Notes under the pieces: generated by a model | Database searches by the model: none | Seen by the model: the letters and a program-made list of their open reading frames with translations, nothing else | What the model was told of the DNA's origin: nothing | Assembly (NCBI GenBank): GCA_904393845.1 | Contig: CAJFNB010000001.1 | Span: forward strand, 124,001-188,000 | DNA: 64,000 bases | Direction of reading: 5' to 3' | Origin: Alloclostridium intestinigallinarum | GTDB lineage: Bacteria; Bacillota; Clostridia; Christensenellales; UBA3700 | Position numbers and translations under genes: made by a program | Part shown: positions 16,497 through 24,431 of the stretch, piece by piece | Numbering within the stretch: the stretch's first letter is position 1 | Layout: each line of letters opens with the position of its first letter

Positions 16497-17397
16497 CATT
16501 CCCTCCCGCCGCCTGTTCAAGCAGCTCTGCCACGTGAGTTATATCCGTCATACACGCCTTGCCGTAAATGTCGTTCTCCTGATCCGCGCCCGAATCGCTG
16601 TATATGCGCGAGAATATTATGCCTACCGCCTGCCCGTCCTTATTCACCGCGACGCCGCCTATATCTCCGCTGTGGAAACAGCCGTCAAGCAGATATTCCG
16701 CGCGCGAACGCGTCGTGACGTAGTCGAAACTGTGGCTGCCGGAATACATTCGCACGTCGGCGCCTGCCAGAAGCACGGCGGAGATAAGTCCGCTGCCCGA
16801 AGGCTCCTGCAAATCGCCCATAACGGAAAACAGCCACAGCTTTTCGCCCAGGGAAGCTATTCCCGTATTGCCCGTAACGGGTATGTATTTGTTCGTCCGC
16901 CCTTCCACCGGCACCTTTACTATCGCCACGCCGTATTCTTCGTCAACGTATATATTGCCGTCTATGGGCGCGTTGTCGCCGTAAGGAGTGCCGTAAAAAT
17001 AGAATTGCTCGTAGCGCGTTACCGTCTCCCCGTCCTCTTCTGCCGAATAGTAAATCCTGACGGAATATCTGTCCACTTCCGAGAAAAACGATGTGGGAAC
17101 AAACGCCGCCGCGGGCAGCGCCAGCCAGCCGTCCTCCGTGACGTATACGCCCGCGGAGTTGAATGAGTACTGCCGGTATACGGTCGTGCGGTCCTCTTCA
17201 TAGCGCGTGACTTTCGCATACACCGCCGCTCCGCCATACCTGTCGTACAGTTCGCGCCCGTCCTCCTGCGTCAAATCCACTTCGTAGGAATAGTAGTAGT
17301 CGGGAACGGTGCCCACGAAATCGCACGCCGCGAAAATACTTGCCGCGGCGAATAAAGCCGCGGCGACAAGCATTATCTCAAGCACGCGTTTTTTCAT
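16486..17397 (-). CDS. Trypsin-fold pseudoprotease lipoprotein
   Basis: This 303-residue protein aligns with the next gene across the whole protease domain, including the shared tail pattern ENDIYG. Every triad position is changed: the His site reads LPAAAFV instead of VTNAHAV, the Asp site EEYGVAIVKV instead of AEIDIAVIKV, and the Ser site SGDIGGVAV instead of HGNSGGPLL. The lipoprotein signal ends in IFAAC. The ATG overlaps the upstream stop as ATGA. It should be membrane-anchored outside the cell and unable to cleave. A scaffold, inhibitor or sensor role for its active partner is inferred. Confidence 0.8.
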   Translation of the reverse strand: MKKRVLEIMLVAAALFAAASIFAACDFVGTVPDYYYSYEVDLTQEDGRELYDRYGGAAVYAKVTRYEEDRTTVYRQYSFNSAGVYVTEDGWLALPAAAFVPTSFFSEVDRYSVRIYYSAEEDGETVTRYEQFYFYGTPYGDNAPIDGNIYVDEEYGVAIVKVPVEGRTNKYIPVTGNTGIASLGEKLWLFSVMGDLQEPSGSGLISAVLLAGADVRMYSGSHSFDYVTTRSRAEYLLDGCFHSGDIGGVAVNKDGQAVGIIFSRIYSDSGADQENDIYGKACMTDITHVAELLEQAAGGNDAQ

Positions 17398-18248
17398 TCC
17401 AGCGTCCACACTTCCGTATGGGTGTGCTCTTCGCCCGGCTTGAGCGTGAACAGCGACGAAAGCGTTTCTATCTCCGTAAAGAGATTATACGTATAGCTTT
17501 CCACGTTGCAGGAAAAGTCGGGATAACTGCCCTCGGGTGCGGGCATTTTTATCGTGAACTTGCCTCCCTTGGTGTAGGAATACACATAGCCCAGAGTGTT
17601 CATAGTGCCAACTTTAAGCGCGTGGGGCATGGTTTTGTCGAACTTTATGGTAATGTCGTCGTCCTTGATTACAAGACGCGGGTCGTTCACTTCGTTGTAG
17701 CACCAGTGCACTATGTTGCGGTTGGGCAGAAACGCCGTGTCCGAAGTGTCGAGCGGCAGATGCGCTTCCGCTCCGCCGTCCATAACGGTGAGCGCCCACA
17801 TTGCAATAGGCGTGGTCTCCTTGCCGCCCCTGTTGACGAATTTGTGCTCTATGGTCACTTCTCCGCTTTCGTCCATAGTTATCTTCATGCTCTTTTCAAG
17901 ACGCGTGGTAAGCTCCGCGGGAGAAGTGAACACCGCGCCGTTTTCCAGCTTTTCCACCTTGACGGGCGCGTTGTCGGGATAGTAAGTGTCCATATATTCG
18001 GGCGATTTCCACAGCCTGTGTCCGCCGTATATATGCCAGCCGCCGCTGCCTTTGAGTACGGGATCCATAAGTTCTTCGGGCTTGTTGACTTCGTCGTTGA
18101 TATCCTCGAACAGAATGTTTTCTCCGCCCTCTTTGCCAAAGTAAATTATGCGGGGTCCCAGCTCCGTGGTCACGCTCAGCTTGATTCCGCCCGCCGCCAT
18201 GGAGAGCACTTTGCCGTATTTGCCGTAAATTTCTTCAAAAATTTTCAT
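17394..18248 (-). CDS. Aldose-epimerase-like beta-sandwich protein (DUF4380-like)
   Basis: This 284-residue soluble protein looks like a galactose-mutarotase-type fold: LSVTTELGPRIIYFGKEGGENILFED at the start, GGHRLWKSPE in the middle and repeated beta-strand pairs to the end. Such proteins bind sugars; the catalytic residues of true mutarotases are not clearly present. The ATG at 18248 follows AAAGGTGG by five bases; a TATAAT box lies at 18265-18270 (complement). It is the first gene of an operon with the pseudoprotease and protease. A sugar-binding role is inferred from the fold only. Confidence 0.55.
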   Translation of the reverse strand: MKIFEEIYGKYGKVLSMAAGGIKLSVTTELGPRIIYFGKEGGENILFEDINDEVNKPEELMDPVLKGSGGWHIYGGHRLWKSPEYMDTYYPDNAPVKVEKLENGAVFTSPAELTTRLEKSMKITMDESGEVTIEHKFVNRGGKETTPIAMWALTVMDGGAEAHLPLDTSDTAFLPNRNIVHWCYNEVNDPRLVIKDDDITIKFDKTMPHALKVGTMNTLGYVYSYTKGGKFTIKMPAPEGSYPDFSCNVESYTYNLFTEIETLSSLFTLKPGEEHTHTEVWTLE

Positions 18249-18398
18249 AGCGTCCACCTTTTATATTATACTGCTTATGCCGCAATTTAACTGTCAAAAA
18301 TCGGTAAATTGCGGCACGCGTCTTTTTTATTCTTCCTTTTTCCCCGTCTCCGCGCCGCCTTCGTTTTCCGCCGTAACTTTAAGGCGGCGCGGCGGCGC

Positions 18399-20117
18399 TT
18401 ATTGCGTATCCGAACCGCCGTCCTTATCTCCGCCGCAAGACTTGCCGTACGCGGTTTCCTCAGACAGTTCTTCTTCCCTGCTTTCGGCTTCCGCTATGTC
18501 GCCCATGGCGGAAATCGCGCCTTCGCCGAGGAATTCTTCCTCCGCCGCGTTTTTCCTGTTGCGGTAGACGACGTTGTTAAGGTCGTATTCTTCGTTATAC
18601 CTGAACGCAAGCTGGCTTATAAGCTGTCTGCGCTCTTCCTTTTCCTCTTCCGTAAGGGTATCGTATAGGTCGGCTTCCACTTTTTCGTTGAAATACTTGA
18701 TGCGCGCCAGCTTCCTGTTTGTCACCTTATAGCGGAAGGACGCGAAGAAGGCGAACGCGATAAGCGCCGCCACGGCTATACCCATAACCAGTTTTATGGC
18801 GAGAATTGCCGAATCGGGCTGGTCGATGTAGACGGACGCGTCGCCGGTAGTGTTTTCCAGATAGCCCGCGCCGTTGATTATCCAGCCCACAAGTCCCACG
18901 CCGAACGCGCCGGACACTTTTCTTGCCAGCGTCATCATGCCGCTGTAAGTACCCGTGGGGCGCTTGCCCGTGGCAAGCTCCGCAACGTCTATGGTATCGG
19001 GGAATATCATCCACGGTATCATCTGCGCGCCGCCGAAGCCCAGTCCCATCATGAGCGCCATGATAGGCACGAGTATGGGCGGAGTCCACGACGGGTCCAT
19101 GACGGCGAACATTATGCCGCCGATTATGTAGAAAGGCAGACCCATTCTGAACACGAACTGTTTGCTCTTTTTATCCATTAAAATTCTGCACACGGGGAAC
19201 ATACACACCGCCGCCACCATAAGGGGCGCGATTATGAACAGCGAGGACATATCCAGACCGAACAGCGTGTAGCCGTGCCATACGTCGGTCGCGTAGTACA
19301 CCGCCAGCGCGGAAAGCATATCCATGCAGGTGAACGCGGCGCAGTACATACCGATATGCCAGCGGTAGGAACGGTTCTTATACGGTTCGGCATAGTTTTT
19401 GACGAACTGTTTCGCGTTGAATTTTTCCTTGGGAGTTTTTACGGTGACCCTTTCCTTGACCACGACCGCGCACAGTATGAGTCCGCCGCCGAACAGAATA
19501 CCGAAAATGAGCGCTATACACAGCCAGAAGGTCGTGGAAGAGATGTTCGGCATAAACAGATAGCCGTTCTTGCTTATGAGCGCTTCGATGAGCAGCAGGG
19601 GCAGCGCGTAGGCAAGACCGGAAGCTATCGAAGTGAAGATGAGTTTTACCGTGTTGGCGTTGTTCCTCTCCTTGAACGAAGGGGAAATATCGCTGGACAT
19701 GGAGCAGTACGGCACCTGCGAAATGGTGGACACGGTGTTCCACACGAGATACATTATGAGTATGAACGCGGTAAAGCCGCCTATCGACATACCCCACTCG
19801 CGCACGGGCATGAACATGATGAGCAGGGTGAGAATCACTCCCACGCCGCCTATGAACATATAAGGCTTTCTCCTGCCCCACCTGGCACGCGTGTTGTCGC
19901 TTATAAAGCCCATAATGGGGTCGGTTACCGCGTCCCACAGCTTTGCAACCGTCATAATGGTGGAAGCCACCGCCATAGCCACGCCCATCGTGGTCATATA
20001 TTTGAGCATTATGCACGACATCAGCGAAACGCCGCCGCCGTCCATTAAGCCGCCTATTCCGTACGCCACTTTTTCGCGTGAAGGAATACGCTCGTTGATA
20101 ACTACTTCTTTTTTCAT
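18399..20117 (-). CDS. GPH-family sugar:cation symporter
   Basis: This 572-residue membrane transporter has about 12 transmembrane segments and the GPH (MelB/XynP-type) pattern: AVTDPIMGFISDNTRARWGRRKPYM after the second helix and MIPWMIFPDTIDVAELATGKRPTG in the second half. It probably imports glycosides or uronides with Na+ or H+. The last 100 residues form a charged cytoplasmic tail, longer than usual. It follows a small helical protein gene in the same operon and lies near glycan-related genes (deacetylase, GH18). The substrate cannot be told. Confidence 0.88.
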   Translation of the reverse strand: MKKEVVINERIPSREKVAYGIGGLMDGGGVSLMSCIMLKYMTTMGVAMAVASTIMTVAKLWDAVTDPIMGFISDNTRARWGRRKPYMFIGGVGVILTLLIMFMPVREWGMSIGGFTAFILIMYLVWNTVSTISQVPYCSMSSDISPSFKERNNANTVKLIFTSIASGLAYALPLLLIEALISKNGYLFMPNISSTTFWLCIALIFGILFGGGLILCAVVVKERVTVKTPKEKFNAKQFVKNYAEPYKNRSYRWHIGMYCAAFTCMDMLSALAVYYATDVWHGYTLFGLDMSSLFIIAPLMVAAVCMFPVCRILMDKKSKQFVFRMGLPFYIIGGIMFAVMDPSWTPPILVPIMALMMGLGFGGAQMIPWMIFPDTIDVAELATGKRPTGTYSGMMTLARKVSGAFGVGLVGWIINGAGYLENTTGDASVYIDQPDSAILAIKLVMGIAVAALIAFAFFASFRYKVTNRKLARIKYFNEKVEADLYDTLTEEEKEERRQLISQLAFRYNEEYDLNNVVYRNRKNAAEEEFLGEGAISAMGDIAEAESREEELSEETAYGKSCGGDKDGGSDTQ

Positions 20118-20164
20118 TTTTTCCTCGCTCTCGTGCAGTCGGGCGGATTACCCGTAAAGTATTT

Positions 20165-20554
20165 TCAGTTTTTGTCTTCGCCGTCTTCCGCGGGCGCCGC
20201 GGCGAGCAGCCTTCCCCTGTACTCGCTAATGCTTGCGGTAAGCGCGTTTAGCGTTGCGCGTTTTATGCGGTACTTATCCGACGAGCACAATCCGCCGGTA
20301 ACGCTTACGTTCGAGTGATAGCTCTTCAGAAGTTCCGCGTAATCGTCCAGAAGTTCCTTCATTCCCGAAAACGCGCCGTCGTCTTTCAGAAACTGTATGC
20401 TGCGGCGGCAGGAAGTGATAAGGTCGGATATCCTGCCCGCCTCTTTATTCAGCTTGTATTTGACGGTGGATCCCCTGTGGGCGGCTTCCAGCGCCTTCAA
20501 TGCGAGAATGAGTTTGTCTGTATCCTTGATAAGATCGGAAAAATATTCGTTCAT
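20165..20554 (-). CDS. Hypothetical helical protein
   Basis: This 129-residue, mainly alpha-helical soluble protein has no recognised domain. It has a strong ribosome site (GGAGGG) and a promoter at 20577-20606, and it lies 47 bases before the GPH symporter gene, so the two are likely co-expressed. No signal peptide or metal motif is visible. A link to transport is only positional. Confidence 0.6.
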   Translation of the reverse strand: MNEYFSDLIKDTDKLILALKALEAAHRGSTVKYKLNKEAGRISDLITSCRRSIQFLKDDGAFSGMKELLDDYAELLKSYHSNVSVTGGLCSSDKYRIKRATLNALTASISEYRGRLLAAAPAEDGEDKN

Positions 20555-20576
20555 AATTAAACCCTCCGTATAATAT

Positions 20577-20606
20577 AATATATATTATTTACATTGCATA
20601 TGTCAA
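20577..20606 (-). promoter_or_regulatory. Promoter of the symporter operon
   Basis: TTGACA (20601-20606 complement) and TATATT with an 18-base spacer, minus strand, before the gene starting at 20554. Confidence 0.65.
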
Positions 20607-20673
20607 GACATATGGCGGAACGGAAGGGCATTTTACCGTTCATAATTGCCGCAATATGCCGCAAACTATGGTT

Positions 20674-21552
20674 ATGAAGAAATTTGCCGCCGTACTTGTC
20701 CTGTCTTTGCTCGCGGTATGCTGCGGTTTTGCAGTACCCTGCGCCGCGGAGGAAAAACAGGATTTCCGCATAGTCACCGCGCTTATGTACCACGGAGTAC
20801 TCAAATCCAGGCAGGGAGAGTATATCGTGTCGCCAGCGCGCCTTGAAGAAGACATAGTAAACTTCAAAAACGCCGGATACAACTTCGTTCTGCCCTGCCA
20901 GGTCGCGGCGTATGCGCGCGGCGCGGGGAGTCTGCCGCACAAACCGCTTATTCTCACCTTTGACGACGGGCATTACAACAACGCCTTCTACGCCCTGCCC
21001 CTTTTGCAAAAACACGGCGCGTGCGCCGTGATAAACGTGATAGGCGCGTTCTCCGCCTTTTCCGCAAGTTCGGGCGACAGCGACAATCCCAACTATTCCC
21101 ACCTTACCTGGGACAACCTCAACTATCTCTTGTCAAGCGGCATAATAGAGCTGGGCAACCACACCTACGATATGCACAAATACTCGCCGCGCTTCGGGGT
21201 GGGCAGACTGGGCGGGGAAAGCGACGGCGAATATTATTCCGCGCTTTACAAGGACTTTTCCCGCCTGCACGAAACGATAAGGGAAAAGTGCGGATACGAT
21301 ATGACGACCTTTGCGTTTCCCTTCGGAAAATATACCGAAATTGCGGAGCAGGTATTGAAAAAACTCGGTTACACCCTGACTTTCACCTGCAACGAGGGCG
21401 TGACGAAAGTCACCTCCGGCTCCCCTTCTTCCTGCTTTTATATACGGCGCATAAATATGGACGGCAGGTCGGATTCTTCCGCCCTTCTGCAAAAGGCGGA
21501 GGGTTATTACCGCTCCGCCTTACGTCAGTCTTCGTCATCGTCGTCCCCGTAA
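20674..21552 (+). CDS. Secreted polysaccharide deacetylase
   Basis: This protein of about 292 residues is a NodB/CE4-type deacetylase exported by an N-terminal signal peptide (hydrophobic run ending near VPCAAEE). The metal motif reads LILTFDDGH, the second motif GNHTYDMH, and AFPFGKYTE matches the third. Such enzymes remove acetyl groups from peptidoglycan or surface glycans. The ATG at 20674 fits the signal peptide best; ATGs at 20656 and 20668 are alternatives and none has a clear ribosome site. Its 3' end overlaps the convergent gene by 28 bases. Confidence 0.85.
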   Translation: MKKFAAVLVLSLLAVCCGFAVPCAAEEKQDFRIVTALMYHGVLKSRQGEYIVSPARLEEDIVNFKNAGYNFVLPCQVAAYARGAGSLPHKPLILTFDDGHYNNAFYALPLLQKHGACAVINVIGAFSAFSASSGDSDNPNYSHLTWDNLNYLLSSGIIELGNHTYDMHKYSPRFGVGRLGGESDGEYYSALYKDFSRLHETIREKCGYDMTTFAFPFGKYTEIAEQVLKKLGYTLTFTCNEGVTKVTSGSPSSCFYIRRINMDGRSDSSALLQKAEGYYRSALRQSSSSSSP

Positions 21553-22466
21553 GCGACGTCCTCGTCGCTGCGCCTGAACTTTTCGCGCGCGATTTTCGCG
21601 GCTTTTCTTTTTTCCGCCCTTGCCGCCTTTTCCGCCTCTTTCTTCTCCTCCCGCGCCGCCGGCCTTTCCGCGTCTTTTCCGGCATCGCCGGATACCGCCG
21701 CGCGCTCGGGGAGAATCCAGCCGCGCCGCGCGCACTCGCGCGCAAGATAGCCCGGCACGGGCGGAATTTCCGCCGCTTCGTATTCGACAAGTTTCAGGTA
21801 CTTTATCGCGCCGAATTCGCTCCTGAACGAAGGCGGCGGAGCGTACGTTATGCCCGCGGGCAGACCGTCTTTCACCTTAAGGCGCGCCGTGCCTCCGTCG
21901 TTGGAAAGCGCGGCAATCGTCTCTTCGGCGTTGGGGACGTATTTTACGTCCGCCTTGAATTTATTGAATAAAAGATGCGTGCCCACGTACTGATAGGCGT
22001 ACTCCCTTCTTTCCTCCACGGCGCCCTTGTGCGCGCGCAGTATTCTGTTATGGGAAAAATACACCGTAACGTCCTTGTTCCAATGGGAAAAGAGTATGTT
22101 TACCACGCCGTCCCCCACCCTGCACACATACAGGTCGTAGTAATAGAATACCACGCCGCGTATCACGAACACCGCGCCCAGCGCCATGCCTGCGAGAAAT
22201 GCCAGCCCGAAAATGATTATCCATACGTTTTTATAGGACACGGACGTGTAGACGTACACTACGGCGAGCACCAGCCAGATAAAGGCGTATACAGCGAAAA
22301 ACGTCCACGATTTAAGACCCGGACGGGCGGGGACGTATCTGAAACGGGCGCACGAAAGATTGGCGTAGAAGTTTTCCTCCACGTCCTTTACGCGCTGCGC
22401 CGCGGGAACACTTGCCTCCCGCGCCTCTTCTTTTATATACTCTTCCTCGTCGTCGTCACCGTACAT
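21525..22466 (-). CDS. Membrane protein with charged C-terminal tail
   Basis: This 313-residue protein has an acidic N-terminus, two transmembrane segments at about residues 53-72 and 80-105 with a PH-like beta region after them, and a long Lys/Glu/Ala-rich tail ending in DDDDED. No family is recognised. It starts right after the GH18 lipoprotein gene and is probably co-transcribed with it. A membrane scaffold or stress role would be speculation. Confidence 0.6.
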   Translation of the reverse strand: MYGDDDEEEYIKEEAREASVPAAQRVKDVEENFYANLSCARFRYVPARPGLKSWTFFAVYAFIWLVLAVVYVYTSVSYKNVWIIIFGLAFLAGMALGAVFVIRGVVFYYYDLYVCRVGDGVVNILFSHWNKDVTVYFSHNRILRAHKGAVEERREYAYQYVGTHLLFNKFKADVKYVPNAEETIAALSNDGGTARLKVKDGLPAGITYAPPPSFRSEFGAIKYLKLVEYEAAEIPPVPGYLARECARRGWILPERAAVSGDAGKDAERPAAREEKKEAEKAARAEKRKAAKIAREKFRRSDEDVAYGDDDDED

Positions 22467-22467
22467 A

Positions 22468-23928
22468 TCACGCTCTGGACTGCACCGCTTCCGCTATCAC
22501 TTCCATAAGGCGGTAGCCTTCTTTCGTGGAATCGGTGCCTATATGCCATATCATTACTCCGCCCAGACCGCAGTCCGCGGCGAAACAGGTCTTGTCGTAT
22601 ATCATTCCCCTGCCGTTGAACCAGGTGTTGCCCGAGGCGGTAACCCCTTCCAGGGTGGTGTATTCGTTATAATAAAAGGCGTTGTCCCATTCGCCCAGCT
22701 CCTCCGCCACGTCGAAATAGTTGCCCCAGAAAGTGTCGCCGTTTTCCGGACGCGAATAAAAAGGCAGTCCCAGATTTATCTTTCCAAGATCGAATCCCTT
22801 TTCTTCAAGCTGTCCGATGAGCAGATAGCAGGCGGAATAGAAAGAGGAGTGGTTGCCGTGGTCGTCGAACAAATCGTACGCCATGACCTCTATCCTGTCG
22901 AGTATGTCCAGATTTTCCGGCGTGAAACTCGCCGTGCCCAACTGCCATTCGGATATGGCGGCGGTGAGCAGCTTTTCTCCCGCGCCGAACTTTCCGTCCA
23001 TTGCCGTATGCAGTTTTTCCAGATAACCGGTGAAGTTTTCAAAAGACGAAGCCGCGCTCGGATATTCGTAGTCGAAGGAAACGCCGTCAAAGACGAATTT
23101 TTCGACAAACGCGAGAATATTTTCCGTCAGTACGTCCGACGCCGCGCCCGTCATCGCGGCGTTGTGCCGCTCTTCCGTGTCCATCTCCTCGCCCGTGCCG
23201 TTGTTTATGTTGCCCAGGAAAGTGACTACTATCTTCGCGTCGGTATACGCGCGCAGATTCTCCAAGCCCTTGGAAAACGCTTCCCTCGCGGCAACGCCTT
23301 CCGCGGTCGTGTCGTTAATTCCGTAAACCTTGTCGCTTCCGTCCGCCGCGCGGAAGTACAGCCCGCCCTTTGAATCGAAGTATACTCCCGATATGTAATT
23401 CAGATGGGTCGCCGCCTGCAGATTGGGCGCCCATTCTTCTTCCAGCTCTCCGCCGCCGTACGCCCACTGCGCGGTGACGTAGCCCATTATCTCGAAGTCT
23501 TCTTCCGCCGTATCCGATATATCGTACGCTTCAAGCCCTTTCAGCTTCCAGTTGCCGTCCGATTCTATCTCTATGCGAAGACTGCTTGCCGTAACTGCGG
23601 AAAACGAACCGTAATGATAGCCCTCCACATAGTCGCTGCCGTAAAAAGGTTCTTCCCCGTCGTCGGCATATACGCGGAATTTTCTTATATTGTCGCCGCT
23701 TTCTTTAAGCACGAGCGTATTGAAGGTGACCTCCCGCCCGAACTCGAAAACCGCGCTTTCGCCGCTTTTGCCGCTCTTCGTCCCGAATTCGCCGCTCTCT
23801 GCCAGATTGGCAAACCTGCCTACTATCGAACCGGGCGTGGAATTGCGCGTGCACCCGGCAAGACACAGCATTCCCACCGCGGCACATACCAGAACCGCCG
23901 CTATGACCAGAACAAGCGTGTGTTTCAT
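22468..23928 (-). CDS. GH18-family lipoprotein
   Basis: This 486-residue lipoprotein (signal ending CLAGC) has an N-terminal discoidin-like carbohydrate-binding region (about 35-140) and a C-terminal GH18 barrel. The barrel shows MGYVTAQW near the first strand, the catalytic strand FDGVSFDYEYP and MIWHIGTD near the end. The usual DxxDxDxE becomes DGVSFDYE: the catalytic Glu and the Asp two before it remain, the middle Asp is Ser. It probably cleaves or binds beta-linked GlcNAc polymers at the cell surface. It has its own promoter and is followed by a membrane protein gene. Confidence 0.8.
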   Translation of the reverse strand: MKHTLVLVIAAVLVCAAVGMLCLAGCTRNSTPGSIVGRFANLAESGEFGTKSGKSGESAVFEFGREVTFNTLVLKESGDNIRKFRVYADDGEEPFYGSDYVEGYHYGSFSAVTASSLRIEIESDGNWKLKGLEAYDISDTAEEDFEIMGYVTAQWAYGGGELEEEWAPNLQAATHLNYISGVYFDSKGGLYFRAADGSDKVYGINDTTAEGVAAREAFSKGLENLRAYTDAKIVVTFLGNINNGTGEEMDTEERHNAAMTGAASDVLTENILAFVEKFVFDGVSFDYEYPSAASSFENFTGYLEKLHTAMDGKFGAGEKLLTAAISEWQLGTASFTPENLDILDRIEVMAYDLFDDHGNHSSFYSACYLLIGQLEEKGFDLGKINLGLPFYSRPENGDTFWGNYFDVAEELGEWDNAFYYNEYTTLEGVTASGNTWFNGRGMIYDKTCFAADCGLGGVMIWHIGTDSTKEGYRLMEVIAEAVQSRA

Positions 23929-23960
23929 ATCTTTCTCCCAAAAATTTTATCGGTATTTCC

Positions 23961-23989
23961 ATTATACTATAAAAATATAAACAACGCAA
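23961..23989 (-). promoter_or_regulatory. Promoter of the GH18 gene
   Basis: TTGCGT (23984-23989 complement), 17 bases, TATAAT (23961-23966 complement). Confidence 0.6.
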
Positions 23990-24016
23990 GAGGGGGCGCG
24001 CGGCGAGCCGATTACG

Positions 24017-24060
24017 CCTTGAAACAATAACGAGTGAATTTCGAGCCTTTTTCTTCGCAA
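24017..24060 (+). repeat. Diverged R2 repeat copy D
   Basis: CCTTGAA (24017-24023), exactly 29 bases, then CTTCGCAA (24053-24060). The upstream palindrome is not conserved, but the spacing matches all other copies. Confidence 0.55.
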
Positions 24061-24283
24061 CACTTTTGCTGCGTGTTCATTTTGCCTTCAATACAATCTT
24101 TTACCGAAAATATTGGTATCGGATACTTTTTTTCATATCAAAATAATGTGCCCGCAAAAGCGGACGCATCGTTGCCTATATAAATAAAACGGTGCGAAGG
24201 AGCCAAACAATAATGCCCGTTTTACACTCCTTGCGAATGGGCGTGTCCCTTATGCATAAATGGTAGGGGCGCTATTAGCCCCT

Positions 24284-24431
24284 CGGACGACCGCGACAAG
24301 CGATTTCGGCAAATAGATTTCGGCGCAAATTTTCGCAACGCCGAACGAAGTCGTAGCAGAGTTACGTCGAGTGAGGGGTTGCGGAAAGGTGCCCGAAAGA
24401 TACTGCCCAAATCACTTGTTGCGGTCGTCCG
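24284..24431. repeat. Inverted-repeat element overlapping the phoR 3' end
   Basis: The 23-base arms 24284-24306 and 24409-24431 are complementary at 21 positions, and weaker similarity continues inward. The right arm encodes the last residues and stop of PhoR. Confidence 0.65.

Larger units (their letters stand above)
23929..24411. other. Intergenic region with promoter, diverged R2 unit and inverted-repeat element
   Basis: No gene is seen. It holds the GH18 promoter (23961-23989), an R2-like unit (24017-24060), a GGGGC/GCCCC hairpin near 24264-24283 and the left part of an inverted-repeat element that reaches into the end of phoR. Confidence 0.6.
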
